From NCBI GenBank assembly GCA_015060115.1, contig SUZB01000021.1, positions 1 through 36,778 of the forward strand: a stretch of DNA of 36,778 nt. The letters are read 5' to 3'. The DNA is from Rikenellaceae bacterium (GTDB lineage Bacteria; Bacteroidota; Bacteroidia; Bacteroidales; Rikenellaceae). The notes under the pieces were generated by a model, which did no database searches, was not told where the DNA came from, and saw nothing but the letters and a program-made list of their open reading frames with translations. Within the stretch, counting starts at the first letter, position 1. Each line of letters starts with the position of its first letter. Positions 17,366 through 25,874 of the stretch are shown piece by piece. The translations under genes were made by a program, and so were the position numbers.

Positions 17366-19582
17366 ATGAAAACTAATTGGTTAATGATGCTTTTGGCAAC
17401 CGTTGCGTTGTCATTTGTGGCTTGTACTGAGCCTGAGGAGAAGCCTACTCCTGGCCCCGATCCTACTCCCGAGGGTTTGACTTTCGATGTTAAGGTAGGC
17501 GAGGTTACCTCATCTTCTGTAGCTTATACCGTTACTCCCTCAGACCTTGAGGCAGAGTATCTCTGCGTGCTCTATGATGCAGAGACCGTTGAGGAGTTCA
17601 CTCGTGATGAGTTCCTTGTGCAGACTCTCTTCCAGGAGCTTGAGGCCGAGGCTCGTACTGTGGGTAAGACATTGCAGGAGTATATGCCCGAAGTTGTTGA
17701 CAAGGGCGCTATCACCGATGGCAAGTTCTCTAACCTCTTCCCTGAGTCTAAGTACTACATCATCGTATTTGGCGTAGATGCTGCTAAGGGCTACGAGGCT
17801 AACACCGCAGTTAGCAAGACCGAGGTTACAACAGAGGCTTTTGCAGGTCTTGATACTACTTTCGAGGTTACCACCACCGTAGATGGCAACACAGCTCAGT
17901 ACCAGATTACCCCATCTAACGACGACGATATTTGGTACTTCTACACACTTCCCAAGTCTACCTACGACGCTTATACCGATCCCGCTGGCCAGTACCAGAT
18001 GAGCGAGCAACGCTTCTTGCTCTTCTGCCTTGAGCGTGAGATTGAGGCCTATCGTGGTGCAGGTTATAGCGATAACCAGATTTTGAACGCTATCTTCCAC
18101 AAGGGTGCTTTGACACTTCAGGCTGAGGGTCTTAATGCTCAGACTGAGTATATCAACATGATTGCAGGCTTTATCGTAACCGAGGAGGGTAATGTAACCA
18201 TCGCTACCGATGTTACTACCTCGACCTACACTACTGGTGATGCAAAGGCTTCGGAGCTTACTTTCGAGATTTCGGTTACCGATGTTGAGATGATTCGTGC
18301 CGCTATCAAGATTACCCCCTCTGACCTTAAGGAGACTTTTCACTGGATGTGCGGTGTTTGGGATGGTGAGCAGACCGCCGAGGATGTTATGAATGGCATC
18401 GTAGCGATGTATGGCGGTTGGATGAATAGTGGCGCTATGCTATATACTGGTGTTCAGGACTATACAGGTGGTCCTGGTAGCCCCTATAAGTATAAGCTCG
18501 ACTCTCCCGATACCGACTACTATGTGGTTGCCTTTGGTTATGCAGGTGGTGTTACTACCGAGCCTGAGATGGTTACCTTCCGTACCCTCCCCGCCCCCGA
18601 CCCTGCAACTACAACCTTCACTATGTCGGCATCTGACATCACTCCTTATAGCTTTAAGCTTTCGGTAGTTCCTTCGCACGCTACTACCTACTACTCGTTC
18701 AATGTATGTGCTCCTGAGGAGTATAACGAGGAGGCTATCATTGCAGCTGAGAACGAGGCCTTTGACTCGATATTCGAGCAGTCTAAGGTGCTCAACCCCG
18801 ATTTAACACCGGTTCAGGTTCTCTCAAACTATCACTACCGCGATGCTGCTGTAGCCGATGCAACAGGCTTGGTTCCCGAGAGCAGCTTTATGGGTTATGT
18901 TATTGTTTATAACCCCGAGGATGGTTATGTTCTCAAGATTCACAAGTTTGAGAACCTTGCAACAACCAAGAGCGTAGGCTCTATCACTCCTGGTGTTGAG
19001 CTCGTTGGCTACTACTCAGGTGATGAAGAGAATGGCACGGTATTCGGTCAGCCCACAGCAACTAAGGGCAAGGCTATCACCGTTGTTAAGTACACCAACC
19101 TTGATGGCGCTCGCTCACTCTTTGCAACAATGCTTGGCGATGATATGACCAACACTGCGAACTACTCAGACTCATATATCTGGGGTGCGGCTGCGCAGTA
19201 CTGGAAATCTGTAAAGACCGCTGAGCCCTATTCGTTCTATATTGCTGATTGGGATTATGTACAGACAGCTTTGGCTTATGCTGTAGACCAGAACGGTGTG
19301 CCCGGTGGTATTGGCCGTCTCTACACTATGCCTACTGCCGAGAATAAGGGCGATATCGCAGAGCTCAAGGCGCTCGTCGACGAGCTTAACGCCGCTTCGA
19401 AGTCATTCGTACTTCCCGAGTCGCTCGTTATCGGTGAGGCTAAGGGTATCACCATTAGCAATGTAACCCTTGCAAACGAGGTTGTTGAGGCTGTAGAGCC
19501 TGTTGCCGAGGTTAAGGCAGAGGCTGCTGTACTCAACAGAGTATTTGTAGGTGGGGAGTATGTTCGTCCCTTCTACATGTAA
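17366..19582 (+). CDS. Lipoprotein 2: four-module repeat lipoprotein (paralogue 1 of 3)
   Basis: 738 residues. Signal peptide 1-19 with lipobox FVAC (Cys20), then an acidic proline-rich linker (TEPEEKPTPGPDPTPEG), as in Bacteroidota lipoproteins sent to the cell surface. About four modules of roughly 125 residues follow, each with a strand ending in a PSD-like motif: TPSDLEAEY (near 56), TPSNDDDIW (near 182), TPSDLKETF (near 316), VPSHATTYY (near 434). Each ends in a strand of the YYxxVFG type. A C-terminal domain near 543-680 has LVGYYSGDEENG and ADWDYVQTALAYA. The modules look fibronectin-III or Ig-like, but I do not recognise the family. Lys and Glu codons are mostly AAG and GAG as in the ribosomal genes, suggesting high expression. 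The element A copy begins three bases after the stop. Confidence 0.85.
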   Translation: MKTNWLMMLLATVALSFVACTEPEEKPTPGPDPTPEGLTFDVKVGEVTSSSVAYTVTPSDLEAEYLCVLYDAETVEEFTRDEFLVQTLFQELEAEARTVGKTLQEYMPEVVDKGAITDGKFSNLFPESKYYIIVFGVDAAKGYEANTAVSKTEVTTEAFAGLDTTFEVTTTVDGNTAQYQITPSNDDDIWYFYTLPKSTYDAYTDPAGQYQMSEQRFLLFCLEREIEAYRGAGYSDNQILNAIFHKGALTLQAEGLNAQTEYINMIAGFIVTEEGNVTIATDVTTSTYTTGDAKASELTFEISVTDVEMIRAAIKITPSDLKETFHWMCGVWDGEQTAEDVMNGIVAMYGGWMNSGAMLYTGVQDYTGGPGSPYKYKLDSPDTDYYVVAFGYAGGVTTEPEMVTFRTLPAPDPATTTFTMSASDITPYSFKLSVVPSHATTYYSFNVCAPEEYNEEAIIAAENEAFDSIFEQSKVLNPDLTPVQVLSNYHYRDAAVADATGLVPESSFMGYVIVYNPEDGYVLKIHKFENLATTKSVGSITPGVELVGYYSGDEENGTVFGQPTATKGKAITVVKYTNLDGARSLFATMLGDDMTNTANYSDSYIWGAAAQYWKSVKTAEPYSFYIADWDYVQTALAYAVDQNGVPGGIGRLYTMPTAENKGDIAELKALVDELNAASKSFVLPESLVIGEAKGITISNVTLANEVVEAVEPVAEVKAEAAVLNRVFVGGEYVRPFYM

Positions 19583-19585
19583 TAA

Positions 19586-19707
19586 TTTCTTGTGATAAGG
19601 GGTCTACTTCGGCCTCTCAGTCAGAAGCCCGAATGAGCAGTACGCCAAGTACAGCCCATCCGGGCTTCTTCGTGTCGAGACCAAATTAGACCCCTTCTGA
19701 CAAGAAA
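19586..19707 (+). repeat. Hairpin element A, copy 2
   Basis: A 122-base imperfect palindrome in the same orientation as copy 1. Outer arms TTTCTTGT/ACAAGAAA and the 3x3 internal loop are identical. The next stem is AAGGGGTCT/AGACCCCTT, the inner arm AGAAGCCCGAATGAGC pairs with GCCCATCCGGGCTTCT, and the cap is GTAC-GCCAA-GTAC. Relative to copy 1 several pairs are changed on both sides (C-G to T-A, A-T to C-G, T-A to C-G, A-T to G-C), and the inner A-C mismatch beside GAATG is kept. It starts three bases after the stop of lipoprotein 2. Confidence 0.85.
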
Positions 19708-19737
19708 TTGGCTGATTGCTGACTGGATGCAAGTCTA

Positions 19738-19905
19738 TTAGTGAGTTTAGGGAATGTAGAGAGCTTAGGGATAAAGATACGAAAAGGACGAAAAGGACGA
19801 AAGGGACGAAAGAGACAACAACGAAGTCGGCTATCATCTTTCTCTGTTATCTCTGCGTCTCTGCGTCTCTGCGTCTCTGTTGTCTTTTTTTAGACCATTA
19901 AGACC
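19738..19905 (+). repeat. Short-tandem-repeat element B, copy 2
   Basis: Four 9-base units (19778-19813, the first TACGAAAAG, the rest GACGAAARR) then GACAACA, a centre identical to copy 1, three 8-base units TCTCTGCG (19850-19873), TCTCTGTTGTC and a T-run. It is followed by repeats of the type TTAGGACC (to about 19921). Compared with copy 1 it has one extra 9-mer and one extra 8-mer. From 19922 to the promoter no feature is seen. Confidence 0.85.
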
Positions 19906-19970
19906 TTAGGACCTTAGGACCGATATGAGGTTGGGTATCATCTTTATCCTAAAATAAATCGCTTATAATA

Positions 19971-20002
19971 TTTGGTAAAACGACCAAAAAAATATACTTT
20001 TG
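19971..20002 (+). promoter_or_regulatory. Promoter of lipoproteins 3 and 4 (TTTG-N20-TACTTTTG)
   Basis: TTTG at 19971-19974 and TACTTTTG at 19995-20002 with 20 bases between. The leader of about 100 bases starts TATTGGAGAAGTG, close to the leader of lipoprotein 2 (ATTGGAGGAGTG), so the upstream regions of the two paralogues appear to be duplicated together with the genes. Confidence 0.75.
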
Positions 20003-20108
20003 TATTGGAGAAGTGGTGTTTATTGCTTACGACAGGTGGGCGTTGAGTGATAGTCCGTTCCGTAATTGCTGTAAACGATTAATTTACAAACTAATACTAA
20101 AAGAATCT

Positions 20109-22418
20109 ATGAAAACTTTCAACTGGTTGATGGCCGCGATGATGGTCGTTGCACTATCTTTTGTGGCATGTAAGGATCCACAGCCCGAACCCGAACCCGG
20201 CCCAGGTCCCGATGACCCAACTAAGGAGCTTACCTTCGAGGCATCGGTATCGGAGACAACTCGCACTTCGGCATTTATCAATGTTACTCCATCGGACCTT
20301 GAAGCCGACTATTTCTGCATTGTATACAACGCTTTCAGTGTTGAGCAGTGCGCTACAGATGCTGAGCTTGTAGCAAAAATCTATGCAGAGATTTCGGCAT
20401 ACGCCGAGAGTCAGGATAAGTCGTTTGTAGAGTATATGGCCGAGAGCGTTAAGCGTGGCGCTTTGGAGAACCACGAGGTCAAGGGTCTTACTCAGGCAAC
20501 AAACTACTACCTCCTCGTATTTGGTGTAGACAATGCCAACGACTATGCGGCATCTACAGCCGTTAAGATGGTGAAGTTTAAGACCGCTGAGGCTCAGCAG
20601 TCATCTTGCACATTTGAGCTTAAGTCGAATGTTTACCTTACAACAGCGGCATTGACAGTTACCCCCTCGGATAACAAGCAGAGCTGGCACCTTATCAACC
20701 TCACCGTTGATGAGTATAACGCCTACACCGCTGCCGATGGCGAGTATGGCTGGTCGAATGAGGAGCTCTTCCAGAACACCTTGAACACCGAGCTTGAGAC
20801 TCTCGAGGGTGAGGGCTTGTCGAGCGATGATATCGCCTTGAAGCTCTTCCACACAGGTATGCGTACGCTCAATGTGTCGGGATTGCAGGCTAAGACCCAG
20901 TATACCACATTTGTTGCGGGCGTAAACTACGAGAATGGCGAGGCCTATGTTACTACCGCACCTAAGGAGCTCCGCTACCGTTCGGGTGAGGCTGCTACAA
21001 GCGACCTTACATTCGATATCGAGGTATCGAATATCGAGCACTACTCAGCTGATATTCGCATCACCCCCTCAGATCCCAACGCAGAGTACTACTACTATAT
21101 CGGCTATATCGACAGCAAGAAGAAGAGTATGAAGCCTATCGATATCGCAAATAGCGCTGTTACGGAGTATATCTACTACTGGGAGAACTACACCGAGCTT
21201 AAGCATCGCGACCCTGTAACAGGCGTTATTGACCTTACAGGCGACAATAAGTTTGAGATGGATATTGCCGAGACTGAGTACTATGTCGTAGCCTTCAGCT
21301 TCGAGCCTAACCCCACCTATGGTCAGGTTATCAACGAGGAGGCTGGCGAGTATGACTCTAACCCCGGTACAATCACCTCAGCACCTGTCTATGTGTCGTT
21401 CAAGAGTGCAGAGCAGGGTGATCCTATGACTGCCGAGTTTAAGTTCTCTGCTTCGGATGTCGGCCCTTATGGCTTCTATATGAGTATCGAAGCAAGTGAT
21501 CCTACAATCTACTATCAGCCCGGCGTTGCTGAAGCCGATAATTTCGATCCTCAGGCTGCAATTGATGCTTCGAGCGGTTTGCTCAGCCAGCTTATGCAGA
21601 TGTGTATGGAGAGCCAGAATCCCTGCCTCACCATCCACGAGGCATTGGAGAAGTTGTGCTACAACTACTACCACAATGGTAGCCGTGGTTTCAATGTAGC
21701 AAATCTTAACCCCGAGAAGGAGTATATCGGCTATGTATTGGCTATTGATGCTACTACCGGTAAGTTTGCACGCTGCGTCTATAGCGATGTCATTGCCAAG
21801 ACCACAGCCCTTGGTAGCGTAACACCCGAGTTGGAGCTTCTTGGCGTTTACAATGGTAACGATGAGAACGGCACAATCTTCGGTGATGCCGACCTTACTC
21901 TCGGTCGTCCTATCGTGGCTGTTAAGCTCAACAATGTAGAGGGCGCTACGGCTCTTTATAGCGCAATTACCACCGACCCCTATGTCGATGTTGCTGCTTT
22001 GCCCGACCGCTATATCATCTCGGAGTTCCGTGGCTACTGGCAGGAGGTAAACCTCACTGTTCCCTACCACTTCTTCGTGGCGGATTGGGATATGGAGCAG
22101 ACCGTTCTGGCATACGCTCAGGATGCTAATGGCCACGAGGCAGGCGTTGGCTTGTTGGCTGTTAAGCCCGTAGATTCTGGCGATATCAACGAGCTTAAGG
22201 AGTATGTTGATGCGGTGAACAATGCTACACCTAAGGCTGCTGCTAAGTCGTTGGTATATGACGAGGTTGCCAATGCTCCCGTTATGGAGTGCGTATGGTC
22301 AGAGGAGGTAGGTGCACCTCGCGCTGCTGAGGTTATCTACCACGAGGTTGAGCCTTTGGCAGTAGCTGTCGAGAGCGATGTTCTCTGTGTTAAGACAATT
22401 AAGAGCTTTGCGCTCTAA
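20109..22418 (+). CDS. Lipoprotein 3: four-module repeat lipoprotein (paralogue 2 of 3)
   Basis: 769 residues from the ATG giving MKTFNWLMAAMMVVALSF; the frame is open another 32 codons upstream, but that stretch is leader and would bury the signal peptide. Lipobox FVAC (Cys21) is followed by KDPQPEPEPGPGPDDP, an acidic proline-rich linker. Module motifs: TPSDLEADY (near 59), TPSDNKQSW (near 185), TPSDPNAEY (near 319), ASDPTIYY (near 461). The C-terminal domain starts near 576 (LLGVYNGNDENGTIFG) and is followed by a unique tail of about 70 residues. It is related to the genes on both sides, but the N-terminal module differs most. Probably surface-exposed; ligand unknown. Confidence 0.85.
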   Translation: MKTFNWLMAAMMVVALSFVACKDPQPEPEPGPGPDDPTKELTFEASVSETTRTSAFINVTPSDLEADYFCIVYNAFSVEQCATDAELVAKIYAEISAYAESQDKSFVEYMAESVKRGALENHEVKGLTQATNYYLLVFGVDNANDYAASTAVKMVKFKTAEAQQSSCTFELKSNVYLTTAALTVTPSDNKQSWHLINLTVDEYNAYTAADGEYGWSNEELFQNTLNTELETLEGEGLSSDDIALKLFHTGMRTLNVSGLQAKTQYTTFVAGVNYENGEAYVTTAPKELRYRSGEAATSDLTFDIEVSNIEHYSADIRITPSDPNAEYYYYIGYIDSKKKSMKPIDIANSAVTEYIYYWENYTELKHRDPVTGVIDLTGDNKFEMDIAETEYYVVAFSFEPNPTYGQVINEEAGEYDSNPGTITSAPVYVSFKSAEQGDPMTAEFKFSASDVGPYGFYMSIEASDPTIYYQPGVAEADNFDPQAAIDASSGLLSQLMQMCMESQNPCLTIHEALEKLCYNYYHNGSRGFNVANLNPEKEYIGYVLAIDATTGKFARCVYSDVIAKTTALGSVTPELELLGVYNGNDENGTIFGDADLTLGRPIVAVKLNNVEGATALYSAITTDPYVDVAALPDRYIISEFRGYWQEVNLTVPYHFFVADWDMEQTVLAYAQDANGHEAGVGLLAVKPVDSGDINELKEYVDAVNNATPKAAAKSLVYDEVANAPVMECVWSEEVGAPRAAEVIYHEVEPLAVAVESDVLCVKTIKSFAL

Positions 22419-22435
22419 TAGATAACTCTATTATG

Positions 22436-22470
22436 GACTACGGAGCTATACGGCGTATGGCTCCGTAGTC
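22436..22470 (+). terminator. Strong hairpin between lipoproteins 3 and 4
   Basis: GACTACGGAGC (22436-22446) pairs with GCTCCGTAGTC (22460-22470), and inside it ATAC (22448-22451) pairs with GTAT (22455-22458), leaving a 3-base GGC loop: about 16 bp with one T-G. No T-run follows, so it may be a weak terminator, an mRNA stabiliser or a block on the next start codon, which lies 17 bases downstream. Confidence 0.7.
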
Positions 22471-22487
22471 AGTTTAAGACAGGTAAT

Positions 22488-24479
22488 ATGCGACTTTTTA
22501 GACTATTTTTCCTCTTCGTAGCGCTTGTTTTCGCCGCTTGTCATCACGAGGATGTCGAGCCTACGCCTACGCCCGAAAAGGCCGATTTCGAGGTTACGAT
22601 TGAGAGCACCACACGAGGTTCGGTGGTGTTTAGTGTCGAGCCAAAGGATATGGAGGCTCCCTATCTCTGTGTAGTATACTCTAAGGCTGAGTATGAGGAG
22701 TTTACGCGCGATGAGTTTGTTGTTGAGACCATCTTTCAACAGCTTCGTGCGGAGGCATCAGCGGTGGGTAAGACATTCGTGGAGTATATGCCCGAGGTTG
22801 TTGATCGTGGCATGTTGGAGGGTGCTACATTTTCGGGTCTTGCGGCAGATACCGAGTACCTTTTGTTGCTCTTTGGAGTAGATGAGGCAAATGGCTATAA
22901 GGCCTCTACGGCGCTTACCAAGAAGGAGTTTCGGACCACAAGTGTTGCGGGCTTGGTATGCGACTTTAAGGTCTCTAAGAGCGTTGAGAATAACAGCGTT
23001 ACCCTCACGGTAGTGCCTTCGGACAAGGAGATAAAGTGGTATCTCTGCACTATGCCCGTAGACCAGTACAACCACTATGTAACGGCCGAAGATGGCTACA
23101 AAATGTCGGAGAGTTACTTCTATGAGTACTACTTCCAACAGGAGATTAACGCCCTTTTGGAGCAGGGCTACTCTGAACAGCAGGTTATCGATGCTCTGAT
23201 ACATCAGGGCGACCAGCAGCTCGAGGCTAAGGGTCTTAAGGAGTATACCGACTACTATACGCTCGTTGCAGGCCTTATCATCGACTCCGAGGGTATCGTT
23301 ATCTGCACTGATGTTCAGCGAGATACATATACAACTGAGGGTGCTGCAAAGTCGGAAATGACCTTCGAGATTGAGGTGTGGGATATCGGCCAGATGGAGG
23401 CCTCGTTCCGCATTACACCATCTAACGACAAGGATAAATATTGTGCGCTTGTTGCCCCTTGGGACGGCGTATCGACTGCCGATGAGCAGATGCACCGCCT
23501 TGTCGAGCAGTGGGGTGGCTGGATGGATGTTATGTCCAACGATCGCGGTATGGTGGAGCACGCTGGTACTAACCCCTTCAAGTTGCCCGCTGCCGATACC
23601 GACTACTATATTATCGCCTTTGGCTACGATGGCGGTATTACGACCGAGGCTGTGATGAAGACCTTCCGCACACTCCCCGGAGGTAGCCTTGAGGAGGTGG
23701 AGTTCGAGATTTCGACATCGAATATCTCGCCCTATGGCTTTACGATGAATATCACCTCGTCAGATCCTACAATCTACTATGTGCCAGGTGCTTGTGTGGC
23801 AGGTGAGTACAACGAGGAGCTGTTTATAGGGTATGTGGAGGAGGACTTTGCCTACTACTACGATGGCTCTAAGAACTTCAACCAGAGCATCACCGTCTGC
23901 GAGGTGCTCGACCAATACTACTACAACGGCAATAACTCCGTTAAGGTTGGCGGTCTAACGCCCTACACCGAGATTATGGCATATATCTACGCCCTCGATG
24001 TGCATACAGGCAAGGTTGCGAAGAGCTACACCTTCGAAAATGTAGCTCGCACCGCTACGCTTGGCGAGGCAAACCCCTCGATAGAGCTTGTCGGCTACTT
24101 CTCGGGTGACGAGGAGGCGGGAAAGCTGTTTGGTGATGCCAATGCTACACGCGGTAAGGCTATCACGGTGGTGAAATACAACGACTTGGAGGATGTCCGC
24201 ACACTCTTTACCACAATGGTTGAGGGCGACTGCACCAACTCTGCGGCATACTCCGATGTCGAGTTGTGGGGTATCACCGATGGCTATTGGAAGAGCTGCA
24301 AGGTATCTTCGCCCTACACCTTCTATCTTGTGGATTGGAATGTTGAGCAGACAGCGTTAGCCTATGCTACGGACAATACAGGCAAGATGGGTGCTATGGC
24401 ACGACTCTACACTATGCCTACGGCAGAGAATAAGGGCGATATAGAGGTGCTTAAGGCGCTGGTTGCATCGCTGGAGTAG
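22488..24479 (+). CDS. Lipoprotein 4: four-module repeat lipoprotein (paralogue 3 of 3)
   Basis: 663 residues. Lipobox FAAC (Cys18), then HHEDVEPTPTPEKAD, again acidic and proline-rich. Module motifs: EPKDMEAPY (near 52), VPSDKEIKW (near 176), TPSNDKDKY (near 309), SSDPTIYY (near 423). The C-terminal domain from about 531 (LVGYFSGDEEAG) is very close to that of lipoprotein 2, including RLYTMPTAENKGDI, and the N-terminal module shares EEFTRDEF and EYMPEVVD with it. It ends about 50 residues earlier than lipoprotein 2, without the tail. No own promoter is seen; it is probably read from the lipoprotein 3 promoter through the hairpin. Confidence 0.85.
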   Translation: MRLFRLFFLFVALVFAACHHEDVEPTPTPEKADFEVTIESTTRGSVVFSVEPKDMEAPYLCVVYSKAEYEEFTRDEFVVETIFQQLRAEASAVGKTFVEYMPEVVDRGMLEGATFSGLAADTEYLLLLFGVDEANGYKASTALTKKEFRTTSVAGLVCDFKVSKSVENNSVTLTVVPSDKEIKWYLCTMPVDQYNHYVTAEDGYKMSESYFYEYYFQQEINALLEQGYSEQQVIDALIHQGDQQLEAKGLKEYTDYYTLVAGLIIDSEGIVICTDVQRDTYTTEGAAKSEMTFEIEVWDIGQMEASFRITPSNDKDKYCALVAPWDGVSTADEQMHRLVEQWGGWMDVMSNDRGMVEHAGTNPFKLPAADTDYYIIAFGYDGGITTEAVMKTFRTLPGGSLEEVEFEISTSNISPYGFTMNITSSDPTIYYVPGACVAGEYNEELFIGYVEEDFAYYYDGSKNFNQSITVCEVLDQYYYNGNNSVKVGGLTPYTEIMAYIYALDVHTGKVAKSYTFENVARTATLGEANPSIELVGYFSGDEEAGKLFGDANATRGKAITVVKYNDLEDVRTLFTTMVEGDCTNSAAYSDVELWGITDGYWKSCKVSSPYTFYLVDWNVEQTALAYATDNTGKMGAMARLYTMPTAENKGDIEVLKALVASLE

Positions 24480-24492
24480 GCCACTATACGCC

Positions 24493-24543
24493 ACAAACTA
24501 AAATAGAGCCACTACACACGGTAGTGGCTCTATTTTAGTTTGT
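24493..24543. terminator. Bidirectional terminator between convergent genes
   Basis: A perfect 23-bp inverted repeat: arms 24493-24515 and 24521-24543, loop ACACG. The GC-rich core (AGAGCCACTAC) is flanked by A-rich and T-rich sides, giving T-runs in both directions. It serves lipoprotein 4 on the plus strand and the DUF3467 gene on the minus strand. Confidence 0.92.
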
Positions 24544-24556
24544 TACCTTCGCTGTT

Positions 24557-24865
24557 TTAGGCGTTGCCCTTGTGGCCAAAGGGGTCGATTACGGGCTGCT
24601 TGGTGGGAATGTTGATCTTGCCAAACGAGTTCTCATAACGCGACACATTCTCCTGCAACGACAGAAGCAGGCGCTTGGCGTGCTCAGGGGTGAGCACAAC
24701 ACGGCTCTTAACGCGAGCCTTAGGCAGGCCGGGGAGCATAGTGGCGAAGTCGATGATAAACTCCGATGTAGAGTGTGCGATAAGTGCTATATTGCAGTAG
24801 TTGCCCTGCGCTACCTGCTCGTCGAGCTGGATCTCAAGACCCTGAGGTTTCTTTACTTCGTTCAT
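24557..24865 (-). CDS. DUF3467 family protein
   Basis: 102 residues; I recognise the pattern of DUF3467: an N-terminal IQLDEQVAQGNYCNIALIAH, then TSEFIIDFATMLPGLPKARV near residues 32-51 and SRVVLTPEHAKRLLLSLQEN near residues 54-73. Members are small cytoplasmic proteins of unknown function widespread in Bacteroidota. No signal peptide or membrane segment. It has its own minus-strand promoter and shares a terminator with lipoprotein 4. Family assignment is from memory. Confidence 0.85.
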   Translation of the reverse strand: MNEVKKPQGLEIQLDEQVAQGNYCNIALIAHSTSEFIIDFATMLPGLPKARVKSRVVLTPEHAKRLLLSLQENVSRYENSFGKINIPTKQPVIDPFGHKGNA

Positions 24866-24906
24866 AGTTTCAATATTTTTTTAGTTACTACTCTTCAAAT
24901 CTTCGG

Positions 24907-24937
24907 TAAAGATACGAAGAATATGCGATACTGCAAA
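24907..24937 (-). promoter_or_regulatory. Promoter of the DUF3467 gene (TTTG-N19-TATCTTTA)
   Basis: On the minus strand, TTTG (24937-24934) and TATCTTTA (24914-24907) are 19 bases apart; the last base of the -7 element differs from consensus (A instead of G). The leader would be about 35 bases. Confidence 0.6.
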
Positions 24938-25038
24938 ATCCGTGCTTGGCAAGTTGTCGCTTTACCCTCTTTTCTCGCCATTTTGAATAATATTCAAAAC
25001 TTAGCGTGCAACATAGCTATTTTCTGATAAAAAGTTCC

Positions 25039-25046
25039 TATCTTTG
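25039..25046 (+). promoter_or_regulatory. Likely -7 element of the lysE-cmk-ispH operon (TATCTTTG)
   Basis: TATCTTTG fits the consensus and lies 42 bases before the LysE-family start. No TTTG is found at the usual distance, so only the -7 half is supported. It is the only candidate for the seven-gene operon that follows. Confidence 0.55.
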
Positions 25047-25087
25047 CACAGATATAGCCCTATTAAAAATAGGCTAACTTAGAAGTG

Positions 25088-25867
25088 ATGATTGAAACGA
25101 TTATTTTTGAGATAGTTGAAGTTCTCCTCAGCGGTATGCTTGTGGGCTTGGCATCATCGGTTACGGTGGGCCCAGTGGCGGTATTGTGTATACAGCGCAC
25201 GCTGAGCAAAGGACACCTATCAGGCCTATTCTCTGGCTTGGGCGTTGCGTGTGCCGATACGCTGATGGCGATACTCTCATTTACGGTATATGCCCTCCTG
25301 AAGAGCTCGATAGATGAGTACCAGACCGCAATACAGATTTGTGGCGGTGTCTTCGTTGTCATCGTCGGCATCTTCATCTTCTTTAAGAATCCTGTGCCTC
25401 AGATTCGCAAGAACCGCACAGGCCGAAGCAATATGTGGCAAGACTTTGCCTCGATGTTTGGCTTTACGCTCGCCAACTTCGTGGTCGTTATCCCCTATAT
25501 CCTCGCCTTCTTCACGATGTTTAATATCGACCTTTCGGGCGACCTTGTTACGACAACCACCGAGGTGGAGATTATCGCCGACCCGGTGCTCGATGTAGCA
25601 CGCTCGGCACACGACGAGGTGGTGCAGGAGGTGGTTACCACAACCACGACAACCACACCCTCGCCCCTTAGCTCGATGTTCCGCAACTCGTTGGTCATCT
25701 TGGGCTTCCTGCTTGGTGCTGTGGGCTGGTGGGGCTTGCTGACCTTCGTCATCAGCCTCTTCCGTCGCCGATTCCGACCACGCCATATGCTCACAATCAA
25801 CCATGTGGCGGGCATCGTTATCAGCACCCTCGGACTATATACGCTAATTTCGGTTTTAATATCTTAA
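25088..25867 (+). CDS. LysE-family exporter with a Thr-rich insert
   Basis: 260 residues; I chose the ATG although a GTG one codon earlier is in frame. GLASSVTVGPVAVLCIQRTL near residues 18-37 matches the first helices of LysE/RhtB-type amino-acid exporters. About six membrane segments are seen (near 9-33, 45-70, 79-101, 118-142, 200-222, 235-258). Typical members are about 200 residues; here a hydrophilic insert of about 50 residues lies between the fourth and fifth segments, with TTTTEVEIIADP and a run VVTTTTTTTPSP. Substrate unknown. It heads a tight operon, with cmk 7 bases downstream. Confidence 0.85.
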   Translation: MIETIIFEIVEVLLSGMLVGLASSVTVGPVAVLCIQRTLSKGHLSGLFSGLGVACADTLMAILSFTVYALLKSSIDEYQTAIQICGGVFVVIVGIFIFFKNPVPQIRKNRTGRSNMWQDFASMFGFTLANFVVVIPYILAFFTMFNIDLSGDLVTTTTEVEIIADPVLDVARSAHDEVVQEVVTTTTTTTPSPLSSMFRNSLVILGFLLGAVGWWGLLTFVISLFRRRFRPRHMLTINHVAGIVISTLGLYTLISVLIS

Positions 25868-25874
25868 CGCAATA

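Noticed and set aside
19778..19873. CRISPR-like impression from regularly spaced short repeats
   Set aside because: Units are 8-9 bases and adjacent, without unique spacers, and no cas genes are present.
15407..19905. A composite transposon bounded by the A+B repeats
   Set aside because: No transposase or integrase gene, no inverted terminal arrangement (the copies are direct), and no target duplication can be seen.
20013..20108. Upstream ATG for lipoprotein 3
   Set aside because: It would add 32 residues before a clear lipoprotein signal peptide and begins just after the -7 element; the ATG at 20109 is better.
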